In this document: in pieces, positions 1 through 9,758 of the stretch | Layout: every line of letters begins with the position of its first letter | How positions within the stretch are numbered: position 1 is the stretch's first letter | From: Afipia sp. GAS231 | GTDB taxonomy: Bacteria; Pseudomonadota; Alphaproteobacteria; Rhizobiales; Xanthobacteraceae | DNA: 64,000 bases | NCBI RefSeq assembly: GCF_900103365.1 | Contig: NZ_LT629703.1 | Coordinates: forward strand, 3,968,001-4,032,000 | Direction of reading: 5' to 3' | Made by a program: the position numbers and the translations under genes | Notes under the pieces: generated by a model | Seen by the model: only the letters and a program-made list of their open reading frames with translations | The model's database searches: none | What the model was told of the DNA's origin: nothing

Positions 1-898
1 GACTCTCCACCAGAGCGGTGTCGAATGTAGCCGCATATTGATCGAACAGCGAACGCACATAGGCAGGTGGCATTTCGGACAATTCGTCAGCGCCCAGCCG
101 CATCAGTTCGACGCTCGCACCGAACGGATCGGAAGGATCTATTTCACGCGCCCGGCGTAAGGCCTTGATCGCGCCGTCACGATCCCCGAGTTGCTCAAGC
201 ACTTTTCCAAGCAACCGCCAGACAGACACGCGGTCCGGCTCCAACTCAGATGCCCGCCGATAGCTAGCCGCTGCCTCTGCAGTCCTACCGAGATTGCGCA
301 GGCAATCACCTTTGACACAGAGAGCTTCAACCTGATCCGGGGAAATGGCCAGCGAAAGATCGCACTTGGCGAGCGCCTCCTCATACCGGCCTAATTCGAG
401 CAAGACGCCGCCGCTCAGAGCTGATGCCTCCGCATTGTTGGGATCGAGCGTAAAAGCATGCTCATACGTCAGCAATACTTCATCGTATCGACGCTGTATT
501 CGCAGCAGGTTTCCTAATTTGATCCAACCCGCGGCCCGATTTGGAGCCAGCTTGATCGCGATATCGAAGCTTTTCCTGGCGTCATCCAACTTGTTCTGGT
601 CTCGAAGCAGCTCCCCGAGATTCAAGAAATATTCGTGATTGTTCGGGTTGCATCTGATTGCCGAGGCGACCAGATCGACGGCCAAATCCAGCCTGTTGGT
701 CTGCCAGTGAACCAAACCAAGAAGATGGAGCGAATCCGCGTGCTTCGGATCAAGCGTTAATGCCTGCCGACAGCGGTCTTCGGCCGGCCCATATCGTTTG
801 GACAAAAAGTGGCGCGCGGCGGCGTCGTACAGATCGGTCGGAGAGCGCCTTGTTCTGCTCTGCTCATGGCTTTTGAAACGAGGTCGAAGCCGGCCCAT
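1..898 (-). CDS. TPR-repeat protein, predicted SAM-dependent methyltransferase (5' part only)
   Basis: The minus-strand frame is open from an ATG at 898 to the window edge, so 299 codons are visible and the C-terminus lies outside. The product is a run of tetratricopeptide repeats (for example 'ALTLDPKHADSLHLLGLVHW', 'HAFTLDPNNAEASALSGGVL'), about seven 34-residue units. The last visible residues, 'YVRSLFDQYAATFD', match the junction in COG4976-type proteins where TPRs lead into a Rossmann methyltransferase domain. The family substrate is unknown to me. Base composition is more AT-rich than the neighbouring housekeeping genes, which hints at an accessory origin. The methyltransferase assignment depends on the short junction motif only; the TPR part is clear. 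Confidence 0.75.
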   Translation of the reverse strand, partial: MGRLRPRFKSHEQSRTRRSPTDLYDAAARHFLSKRYGPAEDRCRQALTLDPKHADSLHLLGLVHWQTNRLDLAVDLVASAIRCNPNNHEYFLNLGELLRDQNKLDDARKSFDIAIKLAPNRAAGWIKLGNLLRIQRRYDEVLLTYEHAFTLDPNNAEASALSGGVLLELGRYEEALAKCDLSLAISPDQVEALCVKGDCLRNLGRTAEAAASYRRASELEPDRVSVWRLLGKVLEQLGDRDGAIKALRRAREIDPSDPFGASVELMRLGADELSEMPPAYVRSLFDQYAATFDTALVES

Positions 899-1331
899 TG
901 TAGGCGTCCTTTGGAATTGAGATCGACCAACGTATCGTTGTCGCAAAGACCCGAATCAATTCCATGATAAACCCAACTCCTAACGAAGAGATAACTCTCG
1001 AAGTCATTGCGCGAGGAGTATTTGATCCAGCCGGGTGGCAGAAGTATCATCGAGTTCTTCGGAAAGCTGGGCTTTCCGAAGATAACAGGCCATTTCAGAA
1101 AAGGGACGTCCGCTCTTGGGGGCGCACCAAAGCGGACGTCCGCCGTTCGCTCCAGGTTTATCGGTTCACGCCGTAGATTCCCTTGGCGTGCCGTGAGCGG
1201 CCTCACTGCAAACCGATTTGCGCAGTTTTCCGTCGGCAACGACATCGTCTTCTACTGAGCCTTGCCCGACGGTGTCGAAGTCGTCCGTGTGATGAGCGGT
1301 CGGCAAGACATCGATGCCTGTCGTGTGAGGC
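899..1331. other. Intergenic region without a convincing gene
   Basis: No frame here has a start, ribosome site and coding-like composition. Two copies of a GGACGTCCGC palindrome sit at 1104-1113 and 1132-1143. The promoter of the TPR gene should lie near 899-1000, but no clear -35/-10 pair was identified. Confidence 0.5.
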
Positions 1332-2474
1332 TTACGCCAAATCGGTCGTCCGCGGCCCGCCCACCACCAGATCGTCGCGGTGGATCATCTCGGCCCGGCC
1401 GCTGATGCCCAGGATCACCATCACGTCAGGCGAAGAGCGGCCTTTGATCTTCTCGGCGTCGTCGGCGTCATAGGCGACGAGGCCGCGGCCGATTTCGTGC
1501 GTATCAGGGCCGCGCACCACCACGGCGTCGCCGCGGGCGAACTGGCCGTCGATCCGGATCACGCCGGCCGGCAGCAGGCTCTTGCCGGCGCGGAGCGCCG
1601 CGACCGCGCCGGCGTCGATGGTCAGCGTGCCCTTGGGCTCCAGCGAGCCTGCGATCCAGCGTTTTCGCGCGGTGACGGGATTGGCGGGGGTCAGGAACCA
1701 GGTGCAGCGGCCGCCGTCGGCGATCGCCTGCAGCGGATGCTCGATCTTGCCGGACGCGATCAGCATATGCGTGCCGGCGGTGGTCGCGATCTTGGCGGCT
1801 TCGATCTTGGTGTACATGCCGCCGCGCGACAGTTCGGATTCCGCCGCACCCGCCATCGCCTCGATTTCCGAGGTGACGGATTCCACGATCGGAATCAGCT
1901 TTGCATTCGGATTGGCGCCGGGCGGCGCGTCATAGAGGCCGTCGATGTCGGACAGCAGCACCAGCAAATCGGCGCTCGCCATGGTGGCGACGCGCGCGGC
2001 GAGGCGGTCGTTGTCGCCGTAGCGGATTTCGTTGGTGGCGACGGTGTCGTTCTCGTTGATCACGGGCACCGCGCGCCATTCCAGCAGCTTGCCAATGGTC
2101 GAGCGCGCGTTGAGATAGCGGCGGCGCTCCTCGGTGTCCTGCAAGGTCACCAGAATCTGTCCGGCGCCGATGCCGTGCGCGCCAAGCACCTCCGACCAGA
2201 TCCGCGCCAGCGCGATCTGTCCCACCGCGGCGGCGCCCTGGCTTTCCTCGAGCTTGAGCGGACCGCGCGGCAGCTTCAGCTTGCTGCGGCCAAGCGCGAT
2301 CGAGCCCGATGAGACCACCAGCACGTCGCGGCCTTCGCCATGCAGCTTCGCGATATCGGCCGCCAGCGCCGACAACCACGCCGCGCGGACTTCGCCCTTC
2401 GCCGAGTCGATCAGCAGCGACGAGCCGACCTTGACGACGATGCGGCGGAAGTTTTTGAGCGCTGGGCGTTTCAT
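1332..2474 (-). CDS. proB: Glutamate 5-kinase
   Basis: ProB phosphorylates glutamate to gamma-glutamyl phosphate, the first step of proline synthesis, in the cytoplasm. The N-terminal amino-acid-kinase domain starts with '[12 protein letters not shown]', has the substrate segment '[19 protein letters not shown]', and ends in a PUA domain (about residues 270-365, '[19 protein letters not shown]'). The length of 380 aa fits the long PUA-containing form. I chose the ATG at 2474 because homologues begin close to the 'FRRIVVKVG' strand; an upstream TTG at 2510 would add 12 residues but has no Shine-Dalgarno. The gene lies 103 bp downstream of obgE on the same strand, a typical order in Bradyrhizobium, so cotranscription is likely. 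proA is not in this window. Confidence 0.95.
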   Translation of the reverse strand: MKRPALKNFRRIVVKVGSSLLIDSAKGEVRAAWLSALAADIAKLHGEGRDVLVVSSGSIALGRSKLKLPRGPLKLEESQGAAAVGQIALARIWSEVLGAHGIGAGQILVTLQDTEERRRYLNARSTIGKLLEWRAVPVINENDTVATNEIRYGDNDRLAARVATMASADLLVLLSDIDGLYDAPPGANPNAKLIPIVESVTSEIEAMAGAAESELSRGGMYTKIEAAKIATTAGTHMLIASGKIEHPLQAIADGGRCTWFLTPANPVTARKRWIAGSLEPKGTLTIDAGAVAALRAGKSLLPAGVIRIDGQFARGDAVVVRGPDTHEIGRGLVAYDADDAEKIKGRSSPDVMVILGISGRAEMIHRDDLVVGGPRTTDLA

Positions 2475-2577
2475 GGGCTTGGTTGCGTGATGCGGAGTAT
2501 TGGGAAGCAATACGCGCCGGCTTCGTGATTTGGAAGTGGCGCAGCCAAGGAAGTCGCGGCTGATATCAGCCTTGATA

Positions 2578-3639
<1,062 letters not shown>

Positions 3640-3647
3640 TCACCATA

Positions 3648-3692
3648 GCGTTTTCGAGCGAAAAGCGCAGCGTTCGCGTCAAGAAAGCGCGT
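3648..3692. repeat. Imperfect intergenic palindrome, GCGTTTTCGAGCG family
   Basis: The arm GCGTTTTCGAGCGAA is answered by TTCGCGTCAAGAAAGCGC. The same element, in a longer form, lies at 25960-26030, and a half copy lies around 36440-36456. It sits immediately upstream of obgE. Confidence 0.6.
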
Positions 3693-3839
3693 TAAAACAT
3701 CAATCTGGAACTGGGGTGCTGTGCTGGCGTCTTACGTAAGCCACGGCAGCCAAAGCGGCAACCCTCAAGGCCCGCAACTTTGGCGAAAAGCCTTAATTTT
3801 CGGGCCGTTTTGCGGTTTTTGGCGATATTGGGCCTGCTT

Positions 3840-4031
3840 TTACGGCGATTTCTCCCACGCCGTCATCGCCTCGTTGAAGACGCCCTCGCCGTGAAACCCC
3901 TTCTCGGCAACGAAGATGCCGCGATGCTGACTGGCGTAGACGATGGGGACGTCGAACCATCCGGGTTTGAAGTTTTGCTTGGCTTTAGTCGGGAGACGGA
4001 TTTGGCAGATGAAGCTGCCCAAGCCATTCAC
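3840..4031 (-). CDS. Small hypothetical protein, doubtful
   Basis: A 63-codon frame beginning with GTG, 16 bp downstream of the MltR-like gene on the same strand. It contains 'WFDVPIVYASQHRGIFVAEK', which looks protein-like rather than random, but there is no Shine-Dalgarno before the GTG and I do not recognise a family. It could be the remnant of a larger accessory gene associated with the MltR-like neighbour. Between 3693 and 3839 I see no gene. Confidence 0.3.
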   Translation of the reverse strand: MNGLGSFICQIRLPTKAKQNFKPGWFDVPIVYASQHRGIFVAEKGFHGEGVFNEAMTAWEKSP

Positions 4032-4047
4032 CGGCCTATGAGGAGGG

Positions 4048-4578
4048 CTAGCCGAGAAGGCTTGGGTTTGGAGGTTGCCAAGAGTATTCGCTGGCTTCTT
4101 TGAGCACTTGCAGTCCGATATGTGACGCAGCGTGTAAAAAGCGCCATCTAAGCTCTATGCCGGGGAATTTATCGTAATATTCTCTTGCCTCTTTCGGCGT
4201 TTCATCAACGGTTGGTGGCCCGTAGTAAGTTATTAGCTTGCAAAGTTTTGCGATTTCGCCGTGCCCGAATGAACGTCCAGCATAGTGTGCAAACTGATTG
4301 CGAATCTTTCGTATGTACCCAAGCTCTGATTTTGTACGCGGTCCGTAAAGACCAAGCGAAAATCCTAGCTCAATCTTAGAGGCGAAATTCGCAAAGAATG
4401 CTTCTCCGCCGAAAAGCGCCTCACGGTGAGTATTTGACATAGGAATTAGACGTAACAGGATGGCATCCTCAATAGAGGATTCGAGCATGGTTGCCGCAAC
4501 GATGCCTGCCGATCTATCGGGTTCGTTTTGGATTTCTTCAATGCCTACTTTGAAGTCTTCGGCAGTCATGCGGGCCAT
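4048..4578 (-). CDS. MltR-like (mannitol-repressor fold) protein
   Basis: The 176-aa product carries 'AGIVAATMLESSIEDAILLR', 'FFANFASKIELGFSLGLYG' and 'LGYIRKIRNQFAHYAGRSF', the pattern of the MltR family (PF05068): a helical bundle with a conserved RKIRNxFAH motif. In enterobacteria MltR represses mannitol genes, but most bacterial members sit alone and their role is unknown, so I do not infer sugar regulation here. I preferred the ATG at 4578 because an AGGA box lies 9 bp upstream; an ATG at 4587 overlaps that box. The gene is visibly AT-richer than the housekeeping genes on both sides, which suggests horizontal acquisition. Confidence 0.75.
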   Translation of the reverse strand: MARMTAEDFKVGIEEIQNEPDRSAGIVAATMLESSIEDAILLRLIPMSNTHREALFGGEAFFANFASKIELGFSLGLYGPRTKSELGYIRKIRNQFAHYAGRSFGHGEIAKLCKLITYYGPPTVDETPKEAREYYDKFPGIELRWRFLHAASHIGLQVLKEASEYSWQPPNPSLLG

Positions 4579-4735
4579 ATGGAGCATTCCTGAGTGGCGA
4601 TGGGAAAAAGTCTGACGACTACTACCAGAAAGAGGCCTAGGGGCGCATTGAGGCTGCGCTTAATGGCGCAACAAGTGCGCCTGAGTATTTGGAAGGCCCT
4701 CGCTGGGGCCAGTGTTTTCCGTCGCCCTGTCTACA

Positions 4736-5218
4736 CTATGATGTCGCCCTTCGGCGGATCAAAAACTTCTGCGTCCCCTCCAGCACCAGCTCCTTGCGCT
4801 GGTTGAACACGGTCGAGCGCAGCGTCACCACGCCGGTCGTGCGGCCACCCACCAGCTCGATCACTTCGAGCGCGGGATAGATGGTGTCGCCGGCATAGAC
4901 CGGCTTTAAGAACTTGCTCGACTGTTCGAGAAAGCCGACCAGCGATTCCTCGACGATATAGGGAAACAGCCCGGCGCCCGGCGCGGTGTGAACCAGGGTC
5001 TGGAAACCATGCGCGAGCAGGTCCGGCATGCCGCGGGCGCGGCAATATTCGACATCGTAATGGATCGGATGGGTATCGCCGCTGGCGGTCTGGAACGCGG
5101 CGAACACCGCCGAGGTCTGGGTCCGGCTCGGAATCACGAAGCGCTCGCCGAGGACAAAGTCTTCGAACCAGCGCTGTTCGCTCACCATGCGATGCTGGGC
5201 GGGATCGAAGTCGGTCAT
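4736..5218 (-). CDS. MaoC-like hot-dog dehydratase
   Basis: A 160-aa single hot-dog-fold protein with the hydratase signature 'GDTHPIHYDVEY', where the Asp and His act in (R)-specific enoyl-CoA hydration. It also has 'GFLEQSSKFLKPVYAGDTIY', typical of MaoC-domain acyl dehydratases. The ATG at 5218 is preceded by GAGAGGAA at good spacing; the frame is open further upstream but without a ribosome site. It is divergent from the EamA transporter. The exact acyl substrate cannot be read from sequence. Confidence 0.88.
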   Translation of the reverse strand: MTDFDPAQHRMVSEQRWFEDFVLGERFVIPSRTQTSAVFAAFQTASGDTHPIHYDVEYCRARGMPDLLAHGFQTLVHTAPGAGLFPYIVEESLVGFLEQSSKFLKPVYAGDTIYPALEVIELVGGRTTGVVTLRSTVFNQRKELVLEGTQKFLIRRRATS

Positions 5219-5414
5219 GGCGGTTTCCTCTCGGCGTTTCCTGGCATTGGGTCTATCGGTATCGCAGCGCCGCGCCTGCGACAATTGGCTCAATTCGACT
5301 GGTTCTCGCGCGCCCCATTCTACTTTGCATGGGGTTGTTTTCGCGATTTTGTGTCCGGGCCCCCGCGGTGTGCCGCTCTGGACATCGCGGGCGTCTCCGT
5401 CTTTAAGGCTTCGC

Positions 5415-6329
5415 ATGAGTCTGTTCGCCAAACTATCGACCTACGACGAGCGTTCCGCGCGGCTGGCCGGCATCGGCCTGATGCTGCTGTCGATCTTCAT
5501 GTTCTCGTTCGGCGATGCACTCGGCAAGTTCATGGTCGCGACCTATTCGGTCGGGCAGTTGCTGTGGCTGCGCGCCTGTGCGGCGCTATTGGTGCTGTTG
5601 CCGATGATGTGGAAGCAGCGCGCCGAATTCGGCCGCCTCGAACGGCCGTGGCTGCAACTGCTCCGCGTCACGCTGTCCACGCTCGAGGTTGCCGCGTTCT
5701 TTCTCGCGACCGTCTATCTGCCGCTCGCCGACGTCATCACCTACTACCTGGCGTCGCCGATTTTCGTCACCGCGCTGTCGGGGATCGTGCTCGGCGAGCA
5801 CGTCGGCTGGCGGCGCTGGACGGCGATCCTGGTCGGGTTTTGCGGCGTGCTGATTGCGATGCGTCCCTCGGCGCAGACGGTGAGCTGGCCGGCGATGATC
5901 GCGCTCGGCGGCAGCATCTCGTTCGCCTTCCTGATGCTGATCACGCGCTCGCTGCGGGCGACGCCGGATATCGTGCTGGCGTCGTCGCAATTCGGCGGCA
6001 CCTTCCTGCTCGGTGCGCTGCTGTCGCCGATCGGCTGGGTGACGCCGTCGCTCGGCAGCCTCGGCCTGTTCGCCACCGCCGGGCTGATTTCGGTGGCCGC
6101 GCTATTATGCGTCAACCGTTCGCTGAAACTGGCGCCGGCCAGCGTCGTGGTGCCCTATCAATATTCGATGATCGTCTGGGCGGTGATCTTCGGTTTCGTG
6201 GTGTGGGGCGACGTGCCGTCACGCGCCACGCTGATCGGCGCCGCGATCATCATCGGCGCCGGGCTCTACATCTTCCTGCGCGAGCAGAAGCTCGGGCGGC
6301 AGGAAGCGGTGGTCAATCCGCCGGCGTAA
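5415..6329 (+). CDS. EamA/DMT-family membrane transporter
   Basis: The 304-aa protein has about ten hydrophobic segments arranged as two EamA repeats (residues about 15-145 and 155-290), with 'GDALGKFMVATYSVGQLLWLR' marking the first and 'VVPYQYSMIVWAVIFGF' the second. DMT members export metabolites such as amino acids or nucleosides; the substrate is not predictable. I chose the ATG at 5415, giving 'MSLFAKLSTYDERSARLAG'; a long upstream open frame overlaps the MaoC gene and is rejected. It ends 58 bp from the convergent acetyltransferase gene with a palindrome between them. Confidence 0.9.
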   Translation: MSLFAKLSTYDERSARLAGIGLMLLSIFMFSFGDALGKFMVATYSVGQLLWLRACAALLVLLPMMWKQRAEFGRLERPWLQLLRVTLSTLEVAAFFLATVYLPLADVITYYLASPIFVTALSGIVLGEHVGWRRWTAILVGFCGVLIAMRPSAQTVSWPAMIALGGSISFAFLMLITRSLRATPDIVLASSQFGGTFLLGALLSPIGWVTPSLGSLGLFATAGLISVAALLCVNRSLKLAPASVVVPYQYSMIVWAVIFGFVVWGDVPSRATLIGAAIIIGAGLYIFLREQKLGRQEAVVNPPA

Positions 6330-6378
6330 TTGTCGTCCCGGCCCCCGTGCGCAATTGCGCACCAGGCCGGGACGACAA
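6330..6378. repeat. Palindromic element between convergent genes
   Basis: Outer arms TTGTCGTCCCGGC and GCCGGGACGACAA enclose an inner perfect palindrome GTGCGCAATTGCGCAC. Lying between the 3' ends of two convergent genes, it may act as a two-way transcription stop. It belongs to the GTCATTCC/GTCGTCCC superfamily seen repeatedly in this window. Confidence 0.7.
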
Positions 6379-6386
6379 GGAAAAAG

Positions 6387-6983
6387 TTACCGCTCTTTCC
6401 GCGTCGAGCTTCCCCAGTTTTTCAGCGACGACCATACGCTGCGCGACAGCCGGAAGCAGTCGACCGGGGTCGAGGATCCCAGCGCCTCGAAGCGGTGCAG
6501 CTCGACGCCGCTCCACTGAAAGCCGCACTTCTCCAGGATGTTGCGCGAGGACGGGTTGGCGACCCGTGCGCCCGAGACCAGGTGCTCGGCGTCGAACTCC
6601 TCGAAGAAGAAATCGATGACCGCGCGTGCGGCTTCGGTGCCGAAACCGCGGCCCCAATGCTCGACACCGAGCCAATAGCCGAGTTCCGGCGCGCTTTGTT
6701 CGCGCCAGTCGATGCCGACCATGCCGATCGGCGAATGCGTGTGCTCGATCAGGAACACGGTCTCGCGCCGGTCCGCCGCCATCGCGCGCACGAATTCGAC
6801 GGCATGATCCTGCAAATAGGGGTGCGGCAGCCGGCGGCTGTTTTCGGCAATGCGGCGATCATTGGCGAGATACGCGATCGCTTTTACGTCCGCGAGGGTG
6901 GGCCGGCGCAACGCCAGCCGTTCGGTCTCGAGGACGCAGCTACCTGCCTCACGCAAGGCCGGGGTGGGGATGTCCTGCAACAT
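6387..6983 (-). CDS. GNAT acetyltransferase, RimJ/RimL type
   Basis: A 198-aa acetyl-CoA-dependent N-acetyltransferase. It opens with 'LETERLALRRPTLADVKAIA', typical of RimJ/RimL-type GNATs, and has 'ELGYWLGVEHWGRGFGTEAA', where the RGxGTEA turn binds the acetyl-CoA pyrophosphate, then 'NPSSRNILEKCGFQ'. The ATG at 6983 has AAGGAG 9 bp upstream. It lies downstream of rplU-rpmA, separated by a strong terminator, a placement conserved in related genomes. The acceptor (protein N-terminus or small amine) is unknown. Confidence 0.9.
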   Translation of the reverse strand: MLQDIPTPALREAGSCVLETERLALRRPTLADVKAIAYLANDRRIAENSRRLPHPYLQDHAVEFVRAMAADRRETVFLIEHTHSPIGMVGIDWREQSAPELGYWLGVEHWGRGFGTEAARAVIDFFFEEFDAEHLVSGARVANPSSRNILEKCGFQWSGVELHRFEALGSSTPVDCFRLSRSVWSSLKNWGSSTRKER

Positions 6984-7045
6984 TGGAGGGCTCCTTGAAG
7001 GCAGCTCTTGGGTTATTGCCCATGTCCTGGCGGCACACGCGCAAT

Positions 7046-7074
7046 AAAAAAGGGAGGCCGGTTTCCCGCCTCCC
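7046..7074 (-). terminator. Rho-independent terminator of rplU-rpmA
   Basis: On the minus strand GGGAGGC - 9-nt loop - GCCTCCC is followed by six T residues. It starts 64 bp after the rpmA stop codon. Confidence 0.9.
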
Positions 7075-7137
7075 CTTGGAGCCCTCTTCGACTCCGCCGG
7101 TTCAACAGGACCCGGCGGACTCGATTGTGTCCACCGT

Positions 7138-7407
7138 CTATTCGGCCGCCTCCGCCATCGGAACCACCGATACGAACGTGCGACCATTACCTTTTGCGCG
7201 AAACTCGACGTGGCCTTCGACCTTGGCGAAGAGAGTATGGTCAGTGCCCATGCCGACATTAAGGCCGGGATGCCAGGTGGTGCCGCGCTGACGCGCAATG
7301 ATGTTGCCGGGAATCACGCGCTCGCCGCCATAGGCCTTGATGCCAAGGCGCTTGCCCGCTGAATCGCGTCCGTTCCGCGATGAACCGCCTGCTTTTTTGT
7401 GAGCCAT
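7138..7407 (-). CDS. rpmA: 50S ribosomal protein L27
   Basis: The 89-aa protein starts '[20 protein letters not shown]' and contains '[20 protein letters not shown]', the invariant L27 core whose N-terminus reaches the peptidyl-transferase centre. Length and start match the family. It lies 93 bp downstream of rplU and is followed by a hairpin terminator, so rplU-rpmA is a two-gene operon. Confidence 0.99.
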   Translation of the reverse strand: MAHKKAGGSSRNGRDSAGKRLGIKAYGGERVIPGNIIARQRGTTWHPGLNVGMGTDHTLFAKVEGHVEFRAKGNGRTFVSVVPMAEAAE

Positions 7408-7500
7408 GGCCCGTCTCCGACTTCGCCTTGAGTTCTAGATCAATTCCTTGACGGAATCATTTCACTTTTTATCACGCTTCAATTTCTCGAAGCGCTTCGA

Positions 7501-7980
7501 TCACTTTTTCGCGGCGGCCTTCTTGGCCGGAGCCTTCTTTGCAACCGCCTTCTTGGCCACGGCCTTTTTGGCGGGCGCCTTCTTCTTCGGTGCCTCGTCG
7601 CCGTCGCTCTCGGGGGCGGGAGCGGCAACCTTTTCCCGCTTCGGCCGCGGGCCGATCGAGGGCTTGGCGTTGTCGGTCAGGATCTCGGTGATGCGAAGCA
7701 CCGTGATCTCGTCGCGATAGCCGCGCTTGCGGCGTGAATTCTTGCGGCGGCGCTTCTTGAACGCGATCACCTTCGGGCCGCGCTTGTGGTCCAGCACTTC
7801 TGCCGCGACCGAAGCACCAGCAACCGTCGGCAAACCCAGCACCGGCGTGTCACCGCCGACCACCAGAACTTCGCCAAGCTGCACGATCGTACCGACATCG
7901 CCGGCGATCTTGCCTACCTCGAGCACATCATCCGGAACGACGCGGTATTGCCGGCCGCCGGTTTTGATGACTGCGAACAT
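7501..7980 (-). CDS. rplU: 50S ribosomal protein L21 with Lys/Ala-rich tail
   Basis: Residues 1-103 are a standard L21 ('MFAVIKTGGRQYRVVPDDVL', 'FKKRRRKNSRRKRGYRDE'). The remaining about 55 residues form a low-complexity tail ending in tandem KKAVAKKA/KKAPAKKA units, so the protein is 159 aa instead of the usual 103-105. Such histone-H1-like tails occur on L21 of some Bradyrhizobiaceae (recollection). The tail probably contacts nucleic acid, but that is inference. It is the first gene of the rplU-rpmA operon. Confidence 0.98.
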   Translation of the reverse strand: MFAVIKTGGRQYRVVPDDVLEVGKIAGDVGTIVQLGEVLVVGGDTPVLGLPTVAGASVAAEVLDHKRGPKVIAFKKRRRKNSRRKRGYRDEITVLRITEILTDNAKPSIGPRPKREKVAAPAPESDGDEAPKKKAPAKKAVAKKAVAKKAPAKKAAAKK

Positions 7981-8365
7981 CGTTTTATTCCTTCGTGTTC
8001 GATCCCGGCCTCGGACGTCCCCATAGAGGGTTTGCCCGGGTCGGCTTTTTGGTCAGTCGTTATGGGTACGATTTTCGCGCGGGTCGGGGGCGAACCCCTC
8101 AAAATCGCGCAAAAACAAGCGGCGCGAGAAATCCCGCGCCGGATGCGGGGACTTATAGCCGCTGAAAGCCATGAGTCAAGGAAAAGGCGGCCCAAAACCG
8201 CCCCAAAATGAGGGATTCGGGGCCGAAAGGGCGGATGGCGAGTAGCGAATGGCGAACAGGGGTAGGGCGGGCCGCCATTCGCTACCCGCCACTCCCCATT
8301 CGCCCCAGTGAAACCAAAGGGTTCCCCGACCGTTGTCCTGCCGAAATCCGGCAGGCAGGGGCACT
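7981..8365. other. Divergent intergenic region upstream of rplU
   Basis: This 385-bp stretch must hold the rplU-rpmA promoter (minus strand) and the promoter of the ROK-like gene (plus strand). No coding frame is convincing. It contains the inverted repeat described at 8237-8290. Confidence 0.6.
8237..8290. repeat. Long inverted repeat, 18-bp arms
   Basis: GGCGAGTAGCGAATGGCG at 8237-8254 pairs with the complement at 8273-8290, with one mismatch and an 18-nt loop. The AGCGAATGGCG core is a recurrent intergenic repeat in this group. It could fold as a hairpin in the leader of the gene at 8366. Confidence 0.75.
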
Positions 8366-9463
8366 ATGGCAGAAGATGCGGTCACGACCACGGGCATCGC
8401 CCGTCACGGCGCCACCCGGCTGCCGTCGGTGGAGGTCGACAGCTTCAATATCGAGTTGAAGGACGACGACGGCTTTCTCGGCGACCGCGCCAGCAAGGGC
8501 GCGTTTCGCGAGATACTCGACACGTTGCGCAAGCCGCTGAAGAAAAACGGCGACGATCCCTTGGGGAAGAAATCCGCCGAGGAGATCGCCAAGAGCGAAC
8601 TCGACGCGGCGCTGGTCGGCGACGATATCCATGCTTCGGCATTGGTGCATGGCGCGATCGAGGAATTCGCGCAGGAACTGGCGCATGTCACCGGGAAATT
8701 TCTCAAGACCAAGGCCTGGGCCGATACCGAGCGCATCGTGGTCGGCGGCGGTTTTCGGCAGAGCCGGGTCGGCGAACTCGCCATCGCCCGCACCGACATC
8801 ATCCTCAAGGCCGAGGACTTCAAGGTCGACCTGGTGCCGATCCGTTTTCATCCCGACGATGCCGGCCTGATCGGGACGCTGCATCTGGCGCCGTCCTGGA
8901 TTTTTGAAGCCCATGACAGCATTCTCGCCGTCGACATCGGCGGCACCAACATCCGCTGCGGCGTGGTTGAGACGCGCTGGAAAAAGGCGCCCGATCTTTC
9001 CAAGGCCGCGGTGTGGAAGTCCGAACTGTGGCGGCACGCCAACGACGAGCCGACACGCGAGGGCGCGGTGAAGCGGCTGGTCAAGATGCTGAAGGATCTG
9101 ATCACGGCGTCCGAGAAAGAAGGCCTCAAGCTGGCGCCGTTCATCGGCATCGCCTGTCCCGGCGTCATCAACGAGGACGGTTCGATCGAGAAGGGCGCGC
9201 AGAATCTGCCGGGCAACTGGGAGAGCAGCAAATTCAATCTGCCGGCGAGCCTGGTGGAAGCCATCCCCGAGATCGGCGGTCACGACACCGCGGTGCTGAT
9301 GCACAATGACGGCGTGGCGCAGGGCCTTTCCGAAGTTCCGTTCATGCAGGATGTCGAGCGCTGGGGCGTGCTGACCATCGGCACCGGCCTCGGCAACGCG
9401 CGCTTTACCAATCGCCGCAAGGAAAACGGCAATGGCGAGAAGGCGAAGAAGAGCAAGGATTAG
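8366..9463 (+). CDS. ROK-like sugar-kinase-fold protein, atypical
   Basis: A 365-aa protein. Residues about 196-345 resemble a ROK domain: phosphate-1 motif 'ILAVDIGGTNIRCGVVE', then 'FIGIACPGVINEDGSIEKGA' and 'GVLTIGTGLGNARF'. Two features are odd. About 190 residues precede the ROK start and match no family I know, and the chain ends some 25 residues after the adenosine-site GTG motif, so the zinc-binding CxCGxxGCxE segment of true ROK kinases is missing. Kinase activity is therefore doubtful. The ATG at 8366 follows AGGGG; the C-terminus is Lys-rich. It is monocistronic and followed by a palindromic repeat. Confidence 0.8.
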   Translation: MAEDAVTTTGIARHGATRLPSVEVDSFNIELKDDDGFLGDRASKGAFREILDTLRKPLKKNGDDPLGKKSAEEIAKSELDAALVGDDIHASALVHGAIEEFAQELAHVTGKFLKTKAWADTERIVVGGGFRQSRVGELAIARTDIILKAEDFKVDLVPIRFHPDDAGLIGTLHLAPSWIFEAHDSILAVDIGGTNIRCGVVETRWKKAPDLSKAAVWKSELWRHANDEPTREGAVKRLVKMLKDLITASEKEGLKLAPFIGIACPGVINEDGSIEKGAQNLPGNWESSKFNLPASLVEAIPEIGGHDTAVLMHNDGVAQGLSEVPFMQDVERWGVLTIGTGLGNARFTNRRKENGNGEKAKKSKD

Positions 9464-9474
9464 GAAAGTGCGCT

Positions 9475-9553
9475 GTCATTCCGGGGCAATGCGAAACATA
9501 GAACTACGAGGTGCAATTGCACCTCTGAGGTTCGCTTCGCGCCCCGGAATGAC
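9475..9553. repeat. Palindromic element, GTCATTCCGGGGC family
   Basis: Outer arms GTCATTCCGGGGC and GCCCCGGAATGAC enclose an inner palindrome GAGGTGCAATTGCACCTC. Other members lie at 47161, 54863 and 60476. The rest of the gap to 9758 shows no gene. Confidence 0.8.
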
Positions 9554-9758
9554 GGCGACTGTTCCGGTAAGGTTGACCGGTTAGGTTAAAACCGGGTTCG
9601 CGTTGCCGTTTCCGCTCCTACCGCTACCGTCATTTCGTCGCTCCCCTCTGGCCGGCGAAGCCGCACTTCCCAGCCAGAATTTCGATGAAGCGGCACGGGG
9701 CCGTCAGTGTTTTGTCGCGTCTGGCGGCCCCACCTTTTCCCTGCATTTACAATCGCGC

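Noticed and set aside
4988..6619. 543-codon plus-strand frame across the MaoC and EamA genes
   Set aside because: It crosses two well-supported genes in another frame and encodes an Arg-rich, motif-free sequence.
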